A stretch of 64,000 nt of DNA from NCBI RefSeq assembly GCF_025370785.1, contig NZ_JAMXFA010000008.1:1-64000 (forward strand). The letters run 5' to 3'. Both the position numbers and the translations under genes were made by a program. Within the stretch, counting starts at the first letter, position 1; each line of letters opens with the position of its first letter. The notes under the pieces were generated by a model. It saw nothing but the letters and a program-made list of their open reading frames with translations. It did not search any database and was not told where the DNA came from. Below are positions 50,226 through 59,889 of this stretch, piece after piece. This stretch comes from Laspinema olomoucense D3b (lineage in GTDB: Bacteria; Cyanobacteriota; Cyanobacteriia; Cyanobacteriales; Laspinemataceae).

Positions 50226-52204
50226 GTTTCAGCACCTTTTCCCTTTAATAAGGGTCAAACCCTTCTGTTACTTTTTCTCTGTTACCTGTTTCTCCTGGGT
50301 TTCAGCACCTTTTCCCTTTAATAAGGGTCAAACACCAGATGCTATCTTCACAGTAAAAATTATTGTTATTGTTTCAGCACCTTTTCCCTTTAATAAGGGT
50401 CAAACTTGTCTTTATCTATTGCTGCTGGAGTTTTTAATCCAGTTTCAGCACCTTTTCCCTTTAATAAGGGTCAAACAATTGATTAGCCTTTTCCTTTTTT
50501 CATAGCTACTTAGTGTTTCAGCACCTTTTCCCTTTAATAAGGGTCAAACATTTCTTTTCGGACTGCTACCAACATTCTTTTGTCTTGTTTCAGCACCTTT
50601 TCCCTTTAATAAGGGTCAAACAAATGCGAATGCCTCTATTTACATTGGCAACACGAAGTTTCAGCACCTTTTCCCTTTAATAAGGGTCAAACGTCCTTCC
50701 CATCGGGGAAGGCGGTGAGGAGGTCGTGTTTCAGCACCTTTTCCCTTTAATAAGGGTCAAACTGGCGTTACCGTCCAAGCTGCACAGCTTAATGTGTATG
50801 GTTTCAGCACCTTTTCCCTTTAATAAGGGTCAAACCTGACACTGATGCCGTTTATGCCATCATAAAAGTGTTTCAGCACCTTTTCCCTTTAATAAGGGTC
50901 AAACAGTGGTCAAATCGATGCCAATGTAACGGTTTCTAGATGGTTTCAGCACCTTTTCCCTTTAATAAGGGTCAAACTCTTCCATTTTTGCTAGGGGCTC
51001 TTGTAGCTCTAGGTAGTTGTTTCAGCACCTTTTCCCTTTAATAAGGGTCAAACTTTTTTTACTGCTACCCCAGTTCGTTCGCAAGTAGTTTCAGCACCTT
51101 TTCCCTTTAATAAGGGTCAAACTTTTGGAATACGGATCGAAACGTTATCCGCTCAAGCCCCAAGTTTCAGCACCTTTTCCCTTTAATAAGGGTCAAACAC
51201 TGTTCGAGTAACCGGGAACAACGGTTCCCTGACAGTTTCAGCACCTTTTCCCTTTAATAAGGGTCAAACGCAATATCGGAAATTTATTCCTTGAGACCGG
51301 AAAGTTTCAGCACCTTTTCCCTTTAATAAGGGTCAAACAGTTGTCGGTGTACCAATAGCAATTGATATTGCCAGTTTCAGCACCTTTTCCCTTTAATAAG
51401 GGTCAAACCGGTTTGAACCGTGATGTGCTGTATTCTTTCGTTGGAAAAGTTTCAGCACCTTTTCCCTTTAATAAGGGTCAAACACAGTTGACGGACGCAT
51501 TTGGAGTGCAGCTCTCGAAGTAGAGTTTCAGCACCTTTTCCCTTTAATAAGGGTCAAACTGCGGTCGGTTCTGTTAACAGTTCGGGTGCCCAAGTGTTTC
51601 AGCACCTTTTCCCTTTAATAAGGGTCAAACAGTGTAGAGTTCGAGGCTAAAGGTGCAACTGGTGCAAGTTTCAGCACCTTTTCCCTTTAATAAGGGTCAA
51701 ACCGTTCCCACAGGATCTGAAACCATTGAAGGTGCTAAGTTTCAGCACCTTTTCCCTTTAATAAGGGTCAAACCTGATAATCTAACCATTAACGCCATTA
51801 ACGGCATGAATTGTTTCAGCACCTTTTCCCTTTAATAAGGGTCAAACAATGAGTTTGCGGATATGGATTTGGAGTCATTTATTGTTTCAGCACCTTTTCC
51901 CTTTAATAAGGGTCAAACTTCTTCGGACAAAATTTTTACCGTATTTTTGACGGTTTCAGCACCTTTTCCCTTTAATAAGGGTCAAACCCATATTTTGAAC
52001 CAAGAAATGGCTGAAGAATTGTTAGTTTCAGCACCTTTTCCCTTTAATAAGGGTCAAACACTGTTGCTTTGCTCGTTCTTGGCGCATCTACTGCTTGTTT
52101 CAGCACCTTTTCCCTTTAATAAGGGTCAAACTTCTAGCTCGTACAAATGACGGATTTCACGCAGTCCATGTTTCAGCACCTTTTCCCTTTAATAAGGGTC
52201 AAAC
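50226..52204 (-). CRISPR. CRISPR array 1 (28 repeats, 27 spacers)
   Basis: The 35-bp repeat on the transcribed (minus) strand starts GTTTGACCCT and ends AGGTGCTGAAAC; spacers are 34-41 bp. I counted 28 repeats starting at 50226, 50299, 50371, 50442 and so on to 52170, with no obviously degenerate copy. Direction is inferred from the GAAAC 3' end (5' handle of type III crRNAs), the leader at 52205 and a terminator at 50191. The repeat differs from array 2 at two positions (4 and 13). Confidence 0.97.
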
Positions 52205-52411
52205 CCTTAAGTCCTGAGACCCGGGCATAGAGCTAATTCTACACCATTGAATCTGAGGGGGTCAAGTTTTCGTAGCAACAGTTTCATGATTTGGGTCTGA
52301 AATTGGGGAAAATCATTGGTTCAAAGCCTTTTCCTGAGCTTAATCTGAGGGGGGTAACGAAAGAATGCGGGTTTCAGGACTAGCCTACCCCCCTCAGATG
52401 CTTATCATTGG
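52205..52411 (-). promoter_or_regulatory. Leader of array 1
   Basis: Read on the minus strand from 52411 to 52205: GATAAGCATCTGAGGGGGG, then ACCCCCCTCAGAT, a TGAAA-rich stretch, GTTGCTACGAAAACTTGACC, CCCTCAGAT and a short tail to the first repeat. The array-2 leader (59687-59889) has the same blocks in the same order. The 14-bp inverted pair ATCTGAGGGGGGTA...TACCCCCCTCAGAT could bind a regulator or Cas1. The bases from 52412 to 52500 show nothing I can identify. Confidence 0.8.
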
Positions 52412-52500
52412 ATAGAAAGTTATAATTTTTAGTAATAACTATTGGGAGGGCTTCACTTCAGATTACTCCTTAATTTTACCTTGTTCAAGGCGGGTTTTGC

Positions 52501-55500
52501 TTAGGCCCCTCTCATCTCTAAAATCAAACTGGCAATTTCGTCCCGATCGCCACTCTGTTGCAGGATATGATTCAACCAAGGTGAATCGACGCCCTCTACT
52601 CGCCGGATGGACAGAATGATGGTGCGCTGGTTTCGCCAAGGCAGGCGGTAGAATTCGCTGGTGAGGAGTTGAGGAAAAAATTGTCCCTCAACTCGGGCGA
52701 TCGCCGCGACTAAATCAATCGCTTTCGATTCCTGTACTCGTTTAAAATCAATAGAATGCAGCAATAACTTCGTCCATTGGCTGAGTCGTTCAGTTTGGGT
52801 GTTATCTTCTAACTGGGCGATAACATTGAGGGTATCAAGTAATGCTCCAGCGACTCCCCCCTCTAAGTTGGGATGGGTAGTGGCGCGTCTGACTAATTTA
52901 TCAACTTGATCCGAAATGCAAGACGGAATAGTTCGAGAATCGTCAATCCATGCTGTCACGATTTCACACAACTTTTGAATGACTTTAGGCTGAGTTTCTA
53001 CTTCAAAGGTTGTGCAGATTTCAGCTAACTCTTTCTCGGACAGAAGACGCTGATGTTTCTGAATTTGAATTTGAATTATTTCTAAGGCATTGAGTCGAAC
53101 ACCGGGATAGGGGGATTTGACTAAGGCTAAACTGTCTAACAGTTGGGGAAAATCTTGCTGAGAGGCTAGACTTAGCAAGGCTTTGGACGCTTCAAGGGCT
53201 GGTTTTCGCTCCGGGGACTGTGCCAGTACAATTAATCGCGATAAAGCCAGATTGGAAGTAACTGCTTCCAGGCGATTGATTTCCACTGTGGCTAACTCAT
53301 CTTTGACAATTTCTGAGTTCAATTCCCATCGACTTTTGACCTCGGGAGCCACTCGGAGCAGTTGTTGCAGTTGCGCGTCTGCCACTGAAAGTTCAGAAAT
53401 TTGTTCGAGCAGATTGACCAATTTTTCTTGCACCGTTGGCGCATTTTTGGCAAGGGGAATCAGGATGGGTAACCAACGTTCCGGTTCTTGGGAGGCGGGT
53501 TGATTACACCAGTCAATCAGTTGCTCTTTCTGGGTTTCGGTTAGTTCATTGCCTATTGATTTGATGACAGCCGCCAAAGCAGAAAGGCGCTCCAAGTGAG
53601 TCCCCTGAAATTGCACCAGTTTCTTAGCAATATCAGCAGCGACACCGGATAAACTGGCTTCGTCTAAAGCGATTAAATTGCTGCTGGTATGCCGGGGGTC
53701 TCCCGTCAATAAATCGGTCAAGAGTTCATCCAGAATTTCAGGAGACTGGCAAGCATATCGTCCAACCGCAGCGGCACAAACCCGGTCCCATCCCGTTTGA
53801 ATAGGGTAGTGAATCACTGCCAAAACTGAGCCAAACCAAGGATGATTTTCGTTAGTGAGTAACTGGGGAAACACGCGGACAGTGAGTTGGATGAGTTGCT
53901 GTTTCAATGAATTACTGGGACGTTTGGGTAAGGGAAATTGGATACAGGTTTCCCACAATTTTAAATAGGCTGCATCGGGCAATCCTCGCTCCAGATGTAA
54001 GCGGATTACTGTGGTTTGCGTTCCTTCGGCAAAGCTGGGATAATACTCACAAAGTATCGAGAATGCCTCGTCATCGGCGGATTCCCGGAGCAATGGCGTA
54101 CAAGATTCGACCACCGCACCCCATAAAAATGCTTGTTCTCTCTCTTCTGATTCTGCGGTACGTTGCCCGACTGCCCTCAAGACTTGCCGGAGGCGACTGC
54201 CAAGCTGAGTTGGCCAAGGAGTGAGTAACGACCCGAGATGTTGCGCTAGGGTTGAGGCGGTGGTGCGATCGCTCGACTTTAACTGCTCAACTGTGGCATC
54301 CCAGGCAGTTTCCGCTAAAGCTGTGGATGCCGATTCCAAGGCTTGACGGAGAATTTTTTGATAGATTCCAGTTTTCGTCAAGGCGAGTGGTAGTTGTTGG
54401 CGCAGCATGGCTGGGGTGTCCCGGGAAGCCGCTGCAAAGATAACGGCGCGAAACGCTTCCAAGCTGTCGGTGTTGAGTTGTTGCGCGACCGTTTCAAATT
54501 CCCCATCGTCGGCAATGGTTAACAATTGTCGCATGACAGACCACCAACTCCACAACGATCGCCCAGTTTCCGGTTGAGTGAGGGTGGCGATTAACTGTTG
54601 CCGTTGGGGTAAGCTGGATTGTCGCAGTAACCAGTAGGCGATCGCATATTCCAGTAAAGTTTGGTGAAAGAAGTGGATTTTTTGAGAAGGCAGTCGTTCC
54701 AAGACTCCCTCACTGAGCAAATCCCGATAAGCGGAGGCAGTGGTTTCGGTAAAGTCTATCCCCAACTCATCCAAATAAGCCGATTCGCACAGCCGTTCAC
54801 CGGAGAGGTCAAATAAGGCTTTGGCAATGTTCAAACAAAACTTTTCTTTCTCAATCGCCAGTAAAGCGGAATGACTGCGATCGACCCGGCTATAGGCGAC
54901 TTTCTCCTGCCAATATTTTTTGTACAGTTTGCTGACGGTTAAATCTTGGGGGACCCGGCCATCTTTGGCAAATAAATCACACAACAAGGCCAAAAGTAAA
55001 GGATTGCAGACGATTTCTCCTAAAGACCGATTATCCGCAGATAAAGCTAAAATTTTATCCGCAAAATTGTGATTTTCTACTGCCGGTTGCTTCTGGACAA
55101 AAGCCGTGGCAGCTTGGTAGACTTCGGTTCGGGTAAACTCTGGCAGGTGATAGCGGTCCACAGCAGGGGCCAATCCAGGCAGTTTTTCCGCCGTGGGTTC
55201 TAGGAAATCATGATATTCGCGATCGCGACAGGTAAAGACCAGGGTTGTACCCGCTTCCAGGAGTGAGGCAAAAACCCGACTCAAGGGCGGAACCAGGGTG
55301 CGGTCCAGGATTAAATCTAAGGTGTCGATGAGCAACAATCCGCGCTCGCTGGCATTCAACTGGGTGGCAATTTCCACAATGGAACGCTGCATACCGGCAA
55401 CACTCTCTCCCAAGGCGACTGCTAAGTTTTCCGCAGTCGGAGAATCTGGCAGCGTCAGAGAATTGCATAAAATCAAGCCAGTCCAACAGTTTGGATGGAC

Positions 55501-55962
55501 AAGCAATTTGTCATAGAGGCTGCCAATAATCGTGCTTTTTCCATAACCGGCAGGTGCGACAATGGGGATAATGCGTTGAATTCCTTCGAGTCCCCGTTGG
55601 ATTGCTCCCGTGAATTTTGAGTCAACTATCTCGCGGTCAATGCGTTCTAAAATGCGAGGATTCAACGCTTCTCGTCGTAACTGTGCTTGTCGCAAGACTG
55701 CCGCTTTTAAATCGTCAATGGGTTCTGGAGGGGGACCCATATTGACCACATCCTCCCATTCCAGGTCTAACGCTTCACAGATTTTGATAAAGATTTTGCG
55801 ATCGACCCTTTTGCCAGTAAAGAAGTTGTTAATCGTAGACCAAGACGCCAAATCGTATTCTTTGCGGTCCGCCAACATGGATTGGGTTAAATTTTTGCGC
55901 TCCAGTGCCGATCGCACGAGTTGTAATCCAGCGATCGAGGCTTGCAAACTGCGTCTTGGCAT
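52501..55962 (-). CDS. HTH-STAND NTPase with HEAT-like C-terminus
   Basis: 1153 residues from the ATG at 55962 (MPRRSLQASIAGLQLVRSAL). N-terminal XRE-like HTH (about 18-70, ERKNLTQSMLADRKEYDLAS). The P-loop NTPase has Walker A APAGYGKSTI (Lys about 142) and a Walker B-like LLLIDTLDLI (Asp about 213). From about 500 on come long helical repeats (HEAT/ARM-like). NACHT/STAND proteins act as defence sensors. An additional 19 codons open upstream but have no ribosome site. The gene is transcribed toward array 1, inside the CRISPR locus, on the opposite strand to RT-cas1. Confidence 0.75.
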   Translation of the reverse strand: MPRRSLQASIAGLQLVRSALERKNLTQSMLADRKEYDLASWSTINNFFTGKRVDRKIFIKICEALDLEWEDVVNMGPPPEPIDDLKAAVLRQAQLRREALNPRILERIDREIVDSKFTGAIQRGLEGIQRIIPIVAPAGYGKSTIIGSLYDKLLVHPNCWTGLILCNSLTLPDSPTAENLAVALGESVAGMQRSIVEIATQLNASERGLLLIDTLDLILDRTLVPPLSRVFASLLEAGTTLVFTCRDREYHDFLEPTAEKLPGLAPAVDRYHLPEFTRTEVYQAATAFVQKQPAVENHNFADKILALSADNRSLGEIVCNPLLLALLCDLFAKDGRVPQDLTVSKLYKKYWQEKVAYSRVDRSHSALLAIEKEKFCLNIAKALFDLSGERLCESAYLDELGIDFTETTASAYRDLLSEGVLERLPSQKIHFFHQTLLEYAIAYWLLRQSSLPQRQQLIATLTQPETGRSLWSWWSVMRQLLTIADDGEFETVAQQLNTDSLEAFRAVIFAAASRDTPAMLRQQLPLALTKTGIYQKILRQALESASTALAETAWDATVEQLKSSDRTTASTLAQHLGSLLTPWPTQLGSRLRQVLRAVGQRTAESEEREQAFLWGAVVESCTPLLRESADDEAFSILCEYYPSFAEGTQTTVIRLHLERGLPDAAYLKLWETCIQFPLPKRPSNSLKQQLIQLTVRVFPQLLTNENHPWFGSVLAVIHYPIQTGWDRVCAAAVGRYACQSPEILDELLTDLLTGDPRHTSSNLIALDEASLSGVAADIAKKLVQFQGTHLERLSALAAVIKSIGNELTETQKEQLIDWCNQPASQEPERWLPILIPLAKNAPTVQEKLVNLLEQISELSVADAQLQQLLRVAPEVKSRWELNSEIVKDELATVEINRLEAVTSNLALSRLIVLAQSPERKPALEASKALLSLASQQDFPQLLDSLALVKSPYPGVRLNALEIIQIQIQKHQRLLSEKELAEICTTFEVETQPKVIQKLCEIVTAWIDDSRTIPSCISDQVDKLVRRATTHPNLEGGVAGALLDTLNVIAQLEDNTQTERLSQWTKLLLHSIDFKRVQESKAIDLVAAIARVEGQFFPQLLTSEFYRLPWRNQRTIILSIRRVEGVDSPWLNHILQQSGDRDEIASLILEMRGA

Positions 55963-56038
55963 GAGCACCCCCAATGAAAATCTGAGTCTGCCGATTAAGT
56001 CATAGCTGGATTGTACCAAAAGTCATATAAAAAATCAT

Positions 56039-56219
56039 AAGGGAACTCCAAAAAATAAAATCTTCAATCAGAGATACCCCCAACCGATTGGCGTTATTAA
56101 GGGCGGCTTTAATAATTCCAAAACCATTTCATGATTGAGTAAGGGAACTCCAAAAAATAGAATCTTCAATCAGAGATACCCCCAACCGATTGGCGTTATT
56201 AAGGCGGGCTTTAATAATT
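56039..56219. repeat. Direct duplication of about 79 bp
   Basis: AAGGGAACTCCAAAAAATA...CTTTAATAATT occurs at 56039-56118 and again at 56141-56219 with only a few differences (A/G, GGCGG/GCGGG). It lies just upstream of the STAND gene and has no coding potential. It could carry regulatory sites in duplicate. Confidence 0.85.
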
Positions 56220-56269
56220 TCTTAAAACCTCCTAATACCTGATTTTTTTTATGAAAATCCCTACCCTTC

Positions 56270-56297
56270 TCGTGACATGGCTTCAGTCATGTCACGA
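56270..56297. repeat. Dispersed hairpin, copy 1 (TCGTGACATG)
   Basis: TCGTGACATG (56270-56279) and CATGTCACGA (56288-56297), loop GCTTCAGT. The relative at 57036-57065 has the same CTCGTGACA stem and a GCTGAAGCC loop. It ends just after the stop of the 56312 gene (on minus strand) and may help terminate it. Confidence 0.8.
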
Positions 56298-56311
56298 AAA
56301 TCGAATTTTGA

Positions 56312-56677
56312 TTACCCTAATGTTAAAATGTTGTGGGAATAATCTGCGACTAGCCGTTTGATTTGGAGCCATTTCACCCCTAACAGAATATCTAGAATTT
56401 CATCTCCCCCTAACGCTCTAATAATCAACTCCTCTGTATCAAAGAGAATAATACCCTGATAAATGCTAAAATTTATAATGCCTCCAGCCGTCTGCATTCG
56501 CTTTTGACTCTGAGTTTGCACCCACCCCAAATCCAGAGCCATTTCATTATTAAGTAATAACCAATCGGTGAATCCTGTATCTAAAAGTGCGGGTACAGAG
56601 ATTAATGCTTCATCTGCTGCAATTAATCCAATTTCAAAAATTAACTCCCCCTTGTGGTTGAATCTCCCATCAATCAT
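56312..56677 (-). CDS. Retropepsin-like aspartic protease (clan AA)
   Basis: 121 residues from ATG at 56677 (MIDGRFNHKGELIFEIGLIA). The catalytic motif is ALLDTGFTDWLLLN (Asp-Thr-Gly) with a Leu/Gly-rich flap and a closing GVKWLQIKRLVADYSHN. Such single-domain retropepsin-like proteins act as dimers. The ATG overlaps the stop of the upstream gene (ATGA), so it is translationally coupled. Its substrate is unknown. Confidence 0.8.
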   Translation of the reverse strand: MIDGRFNHKGELIFEIGLIAADEALISVPALLDTGFTDWLLLNNEMALDLGWVQTQSQKRMQTAGGIINFSIYQGIILFDTEELIIRALGGDEILDILLGVKWLQIKRLVADYSHNILTLG

Positions 56678-56994
56678 GCTCGTCCACAAACTCCCGTCTC
56701 ATTAATGCAGAGAATGAGACAGGCTGCCTCTGGATGTTTTTCCCGAGCTTTTCTCTCTGCCTCTATTTCATCAGCATCAATGAAATAGTCCTCACTTTCT
56801 GGCTCAATGACCATAAACCAATTGTAATAATCCTGAATCAAAGCGGGTTTCAGTTTTTCAAAAATGGCTTGGCATTTGGCATCAAATTGGGTCCTCTCTT
56901 CTGCAAGTTTAGATGGGTCTTGTGTGTTGATAGGATGTTTAGGAAATAACAGGTGTGGTCTCGGGTTGTTCTCTTCTGAGCGGGGGTTGATCAT
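56674..56994 (-). CDS. Hypothetical partner of the aspartic protease (106 aa)
   Basis: Not a recognised family, but the pattern WFMVIEPESEDYFIDADEIEAE, KAREKHPEAACL resembles small cyanobacterial proteins usually paired with a clan-AA protease. Acidic and predicted helical/beta mixed. It overlaps the protease start, so the two form one operon. Confidence 0.65.
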   Translation of the reverse strand: MINPRSEENNPRPHLLFPKHPINTQDPSKLAEERTQFDAKCQAIFEKLKPALIQDYYNWFMVIEPESEDYFIDADEIEAERKAREKHPEAACLILCINETGVCGRA

Positions 56995-57035
56995 GGGTTG
57001 TGTTCAGCAGAATGATGGGACGATTATAACAATTA

Positions 57036-57065
57036 CTCGTGACAGGGCTGAAGCCGTGTCACGAG
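57036..57065. repeat. Dispersed hairpin, copy 2 (CTCGTGACA)
   Basis: CTCGTGACA (57036-57044) and TGTCACGAG (57057-57065) with loop GGGCTGAAGCCG, related to the copy at 56270. It lies between the protease operon and RT-cas1. Confidence 0.8.
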
Positions 57066-57254
57066 GGACCACTCAGGTTGTGAGGGACAAGGGTTATCGG
57101 AGGTGCTACAGGTGGCAGAGCCAAGTCACGACTAGGACCTGTCATGAGACTCGGGAAAGTCATACAAAAAGTCATATACTCCCCCGGTAAAAGCATATAC
57201 CAACGCAAATACCGCCTTGCCACGATGAAACAGTAAGCCATTTCTAACGAGTTT

Positions 57255-59255
57255 ATGGAATTTACGGAGACCTTACTCAGGGCCGCTTGGCAACAGGTGC
57301 GCCGGGGTTCGCGAATGGCGGGAGTGGATGGCATCACGGTAGATTGGTTTGCCGACAATCTCCAGATGCAGTTGGAGCAACTCCAGCATCATCTCACCCA
57401 GGAAACTTATCAGGCTAAACCCGCATTGGGCTTCTATTTGCCCAAGGCATCCGGGGGGAAACGGTTGGTGGGGATTCCTACCGTATCTGACCGCATTATT
57501 CAACGGTTATTGCTGGAGGAACTTTACTGGCCCCTTGAGGATACCTTTCTCGATTGTAGCTATGCCTATCGACCGGGGCGCAGCATCCAGCAAGCGGTGC
57601 ATCATCTTTATGCCTATTACCAATTTCAGCCTTGTTGGGTCCTGAAAGCGGATATTGCCCAATTCTTCGACAACCTCTGTTGGGCGCTGTTGCTCACTCA
57701 ATTGGAGCAATTGCAACTCGACCCGATTATCGGACAGTTGCTGGAACAACAAATTGCTGCCGGGATTGTGATTCGCGGACAATATCAAAACTTTGGCAAA
57801 GGCGTCTTACAAGGAGCTATACTTTCGGGCGCTTTAGCTAACCTGTACCTGACCGAATTTGACCGCCGCTGTTTGGCTGCCGGACTCAATCTGGTCCGCT
57901 ACGGGGATGATTTTGTGATTGCTACTGCCGATGCCACCCAAGCCCAGCGTAACTTAGAGCAAGTGCGAGGCTGGCTAGGAGAATTATATCTCACTTTGCA
58001 GCCCGAGAAAACTCAGATTTATGGACCCGATGAAGAGTTGACCTTTCTGGGATATCGGTTTGTCAAAGGTCAAGTCTATGCACCGCCACCGCCCGAACCT
58101 CGCGGGGATTGGCTGCTCTCTGCCTCGGGCGTTCCTTATCGGCGACAACGGCAACGACAACGATCGCGGGTTTCTCGTCCACCCCTTGCCTGTAGCCTGA
58201 AACCCGTTCACTTTCCCATTGCCAATCCTGAACATTTATGGAGTGATGCGATGACCACTTTGTACATCACCGACCAAGGCGCTTATTTGAGTGTCAAAAA
58301 TCAGCAATTTCAAGTGTTTTCTAACCACGAATTGCGCGTGAAAGTTCCTGCCAACCGGGTCAGTCATATTGTGTTATTTGGCTGCTGCAATATGTCCCAC
58401 GGAGCAGTTTCTTTGGCCTTACGTCGTCGGATTCCGGTGATGTATTTGTCGCAAAAAGGGCGGTATTTTGGCCGGTTGTACTCGGAAAGTCATGCCAAAG
58501 TTGAGTATTTGATTCAGCAAGTGCAACGGTCCCTCGACCCAGAATTTACCCGCCGCCAAGCCGAGGCGATTGTTCTGGCAAAACTGCACAATTCTCGGGC
58601 TTTGTTGCTCAAACTCAACCGCCGTCGTCAAACCGATGCCGCTTTGATTGCCTTGGAAATGCTTATCAGTTGCCGGGACAAATTGTCCTTAGCCGAATCA
58701 ATGGATGCCTTGCGCGGCTACGAAGGTAAAGCAGCATCCGCCTATTTTCAAGCCTTGGGTTCGTTATTCTCTGGACCCTTTGCCTTCGAGAAACGGACCA
58801 AACGTCCCCCAACTGACCCGGTGAATAGCATGATGAGTTTAGGTTACACCTTGCTCAGTCAAAATGTCCATTCCTTTGTCAACTTAGCGGGACTGCATCC
58901 GCACTTTGGCAATCTGCACGTCCCCCGGGACAATCATCCCGCATTGGTGTCTGATTTGATGGAGGAATTTCGCGCCCAAATTGTGGATTCCTTGGTGGCT
59001 TATCTAGTCAATTCTCAGATTTTGACCCCAGATGATTTTACCTTGCCCGATGAGCGCAATGGAGTCTATCTACAACCTCATGCTTTGAAGAAATATCTCA
59101 AGCACTGGGAGGATAAGTTGCTCTCGGAAATCACTCATCCCCATACGAACTACAAAGTTAGTTTAAAGCGGTGTATTGAGTTGCAGGTGCGAGAATATAT
59201 CGCCTGTTTAGTCGGGGAGGTTGAGGTGTATCGTCCCATGTTGTGGAAGTTGTAG
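57255..59255 (+). CDS. Reverse transcriptase-Cas1 fusion
   Basis: 666 residues. RT domain (about 1-270) with D133/D139 in KADIAQFFDN and the YGDD box at 216-219, then a Pro-rich linker (about 275-310). The Cas1 domain starts near 332 (DAMTTLYITDQGAYLSVKNQ) with E490 (GYEGKAASAYF), H555 (FGNLHVP) and E570 (DLME). No Cas6 domain is attached. All key residues are present, so it should acquire spacers from RNA as well as DNA, as shown for other RT-Cas1. It stands between two divergent arrays and is the best candidate for the locus integrase. Confidence 0.96.
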   Translation: MEFTETLLRAAWQQVRRGSRMAGVDGITVDWFADNLQMQLEQLQHHLTQETYQAKPALGFYLPKASGGKRLVGIPTVSDRIIQRLLLEELYWPLEDTFLDCSYAYRPGRSIQQAVHHLYAYYQFQPCWVLKADIAQFFDNLCWALLLTQLEQLQLDPIIGQLLEQQIAAGIVIRGQYQNFGKGVLQGAILSGALANLYLTEFDRRCLAAGLNLVRYGDDFVIATADATQAQRNLEQVRGWLGELYLTLQPEKTQIYGPDEELTFLGYRFVKGQVYAPPPPEPRGDWLLSASGVPYRRQRQRQRSRVSRPPLACSLKPVHFPIANPEHLWSDAMTTLYITDQGAYLSVKNQQFQVFSNHELRVKVPANRVSHIVLFGCCNMSHGAVSLALRRRIPVMYLSQKGRYFGRLYSESHAKVEYLIQQVQRSLDPEFTRRQAEAIVLAKLHNSRALLLKLNRRRQTDAALIALEMLISCRDKLSLAESMDALRGYEGKAASAYFQALGSLFSGPFAFEKRTKRPPTDPVNSMMSLGYTLLSQNVHSFVNLAGLHPHFGNLHVPRDNHPALVSDLMEEFRAQIVDSLVAYLVNSQILTPDDFTLPDERNGVYLQPHALKKYLKHWEDKLLSEITHPHTNYKVSLKRCIELQVREYIACLVGEVEVYRPMLWKL

Positions 59256-59318
59256 CAAGTTTTCGTCACCTCCACAAATTCAGTCTAGCCACAGCAGTAA
59301 TCCATCCCTTGTTTCCTA

Positions 59319-59594
59319 GTGCAGAACAAACTGCTGACCGGGACCCGAAAATTGCTGTTTCTTCAAATTGCTCAACAACCGGGAATTACCTCCGCCCAAC
59401 TCTGCTCCAACAGTTGCGCTAGAGGAGGAAACTTGTCCCGAATCAATCACCATCTAGCTGGGTTGATTGATGAAGGATTTATTTGCACTTCCTCTCGCAA
59501 CAAACGGGGCAAATCTCATTACCAAATTACCTCAACTAAGGGAAAACGAATGCTACAATTTTTACAGATGGCTCAAGTTGATGGCGAGTGTTAA
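59319..59594 (+). CDS. Winged-helix regulator, GTG start (91 aa)
   Basis: Starts GTG (MQNKLLTGTRKLLFLQIAQQ); helix-turn-helix with TSAQLCSNSCARGGNLSRINHHLAGLIDEGFICTSS and a basic wing (RNKRGKSHYQI), similar in layout to MarR-like or ArsR-like DNA-binding domains. It lies 63 bp after RT-cas1 and 90 bp before the array-2 leader, so it may regulate the leader or cas genes. Confidence 0.75.
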   Translation: MQNKLLTGTRKLLFLQIAQQPGITSAQLCSNSCARGGNLSRINHHLAGLIDEGFICTSSRNKRGKSHYQITSTKGKRMLQFLQMAQVDGEC

Positions 59595-59686
59595 ACGTTT
59601 TTGGGGATACTCACTTCCCACACAGCGTACCTCCATCACCCCACTGGGTGAGCAATGATTAACTCAACTTATCACTAGAGTCTGAC

Positions 59687-59889
59687 TGATAAGCATCTGA
59701 GGGGGGTAGGGTAATCCTGAAAGCCTTATTCTGCCGTTACCCCCCTCAGATTGGTCTCTATCAGAGCGTTTGAAGGCACGATTTTCCGTGATTTGAGGCG
59801 AAAATGAAGCGGATGTTGCTACAAAACCTTGACCCCCTCAGATGTAGGGGTGTACAATTGGCTCAACGCTTGAGCTTCAAAACTCAAGG
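59687..59889 (+). promoter_or_regulatory. Leader of array 2
   Basis: CTGATAAGCATCTGAGGGGG (59687-59706), then ACCCCCCTCAGAT near 59745, TGTTGCTACAAAACCTTGACC near 59815 and CCCTCAGAT near 59835. The same blocks in the same order occur in the array-1 leader. Directly followed by the first repeat at 59890. Confidence 0.8.

Noticed and set aside
50224-52150. Open frames crossing the CRISPR arrays (here and at 59877-61285)
   Set aside because: They read repeats and spacers as protein (repeats of SAPFPFNKGQT-type strings) and are not genes.
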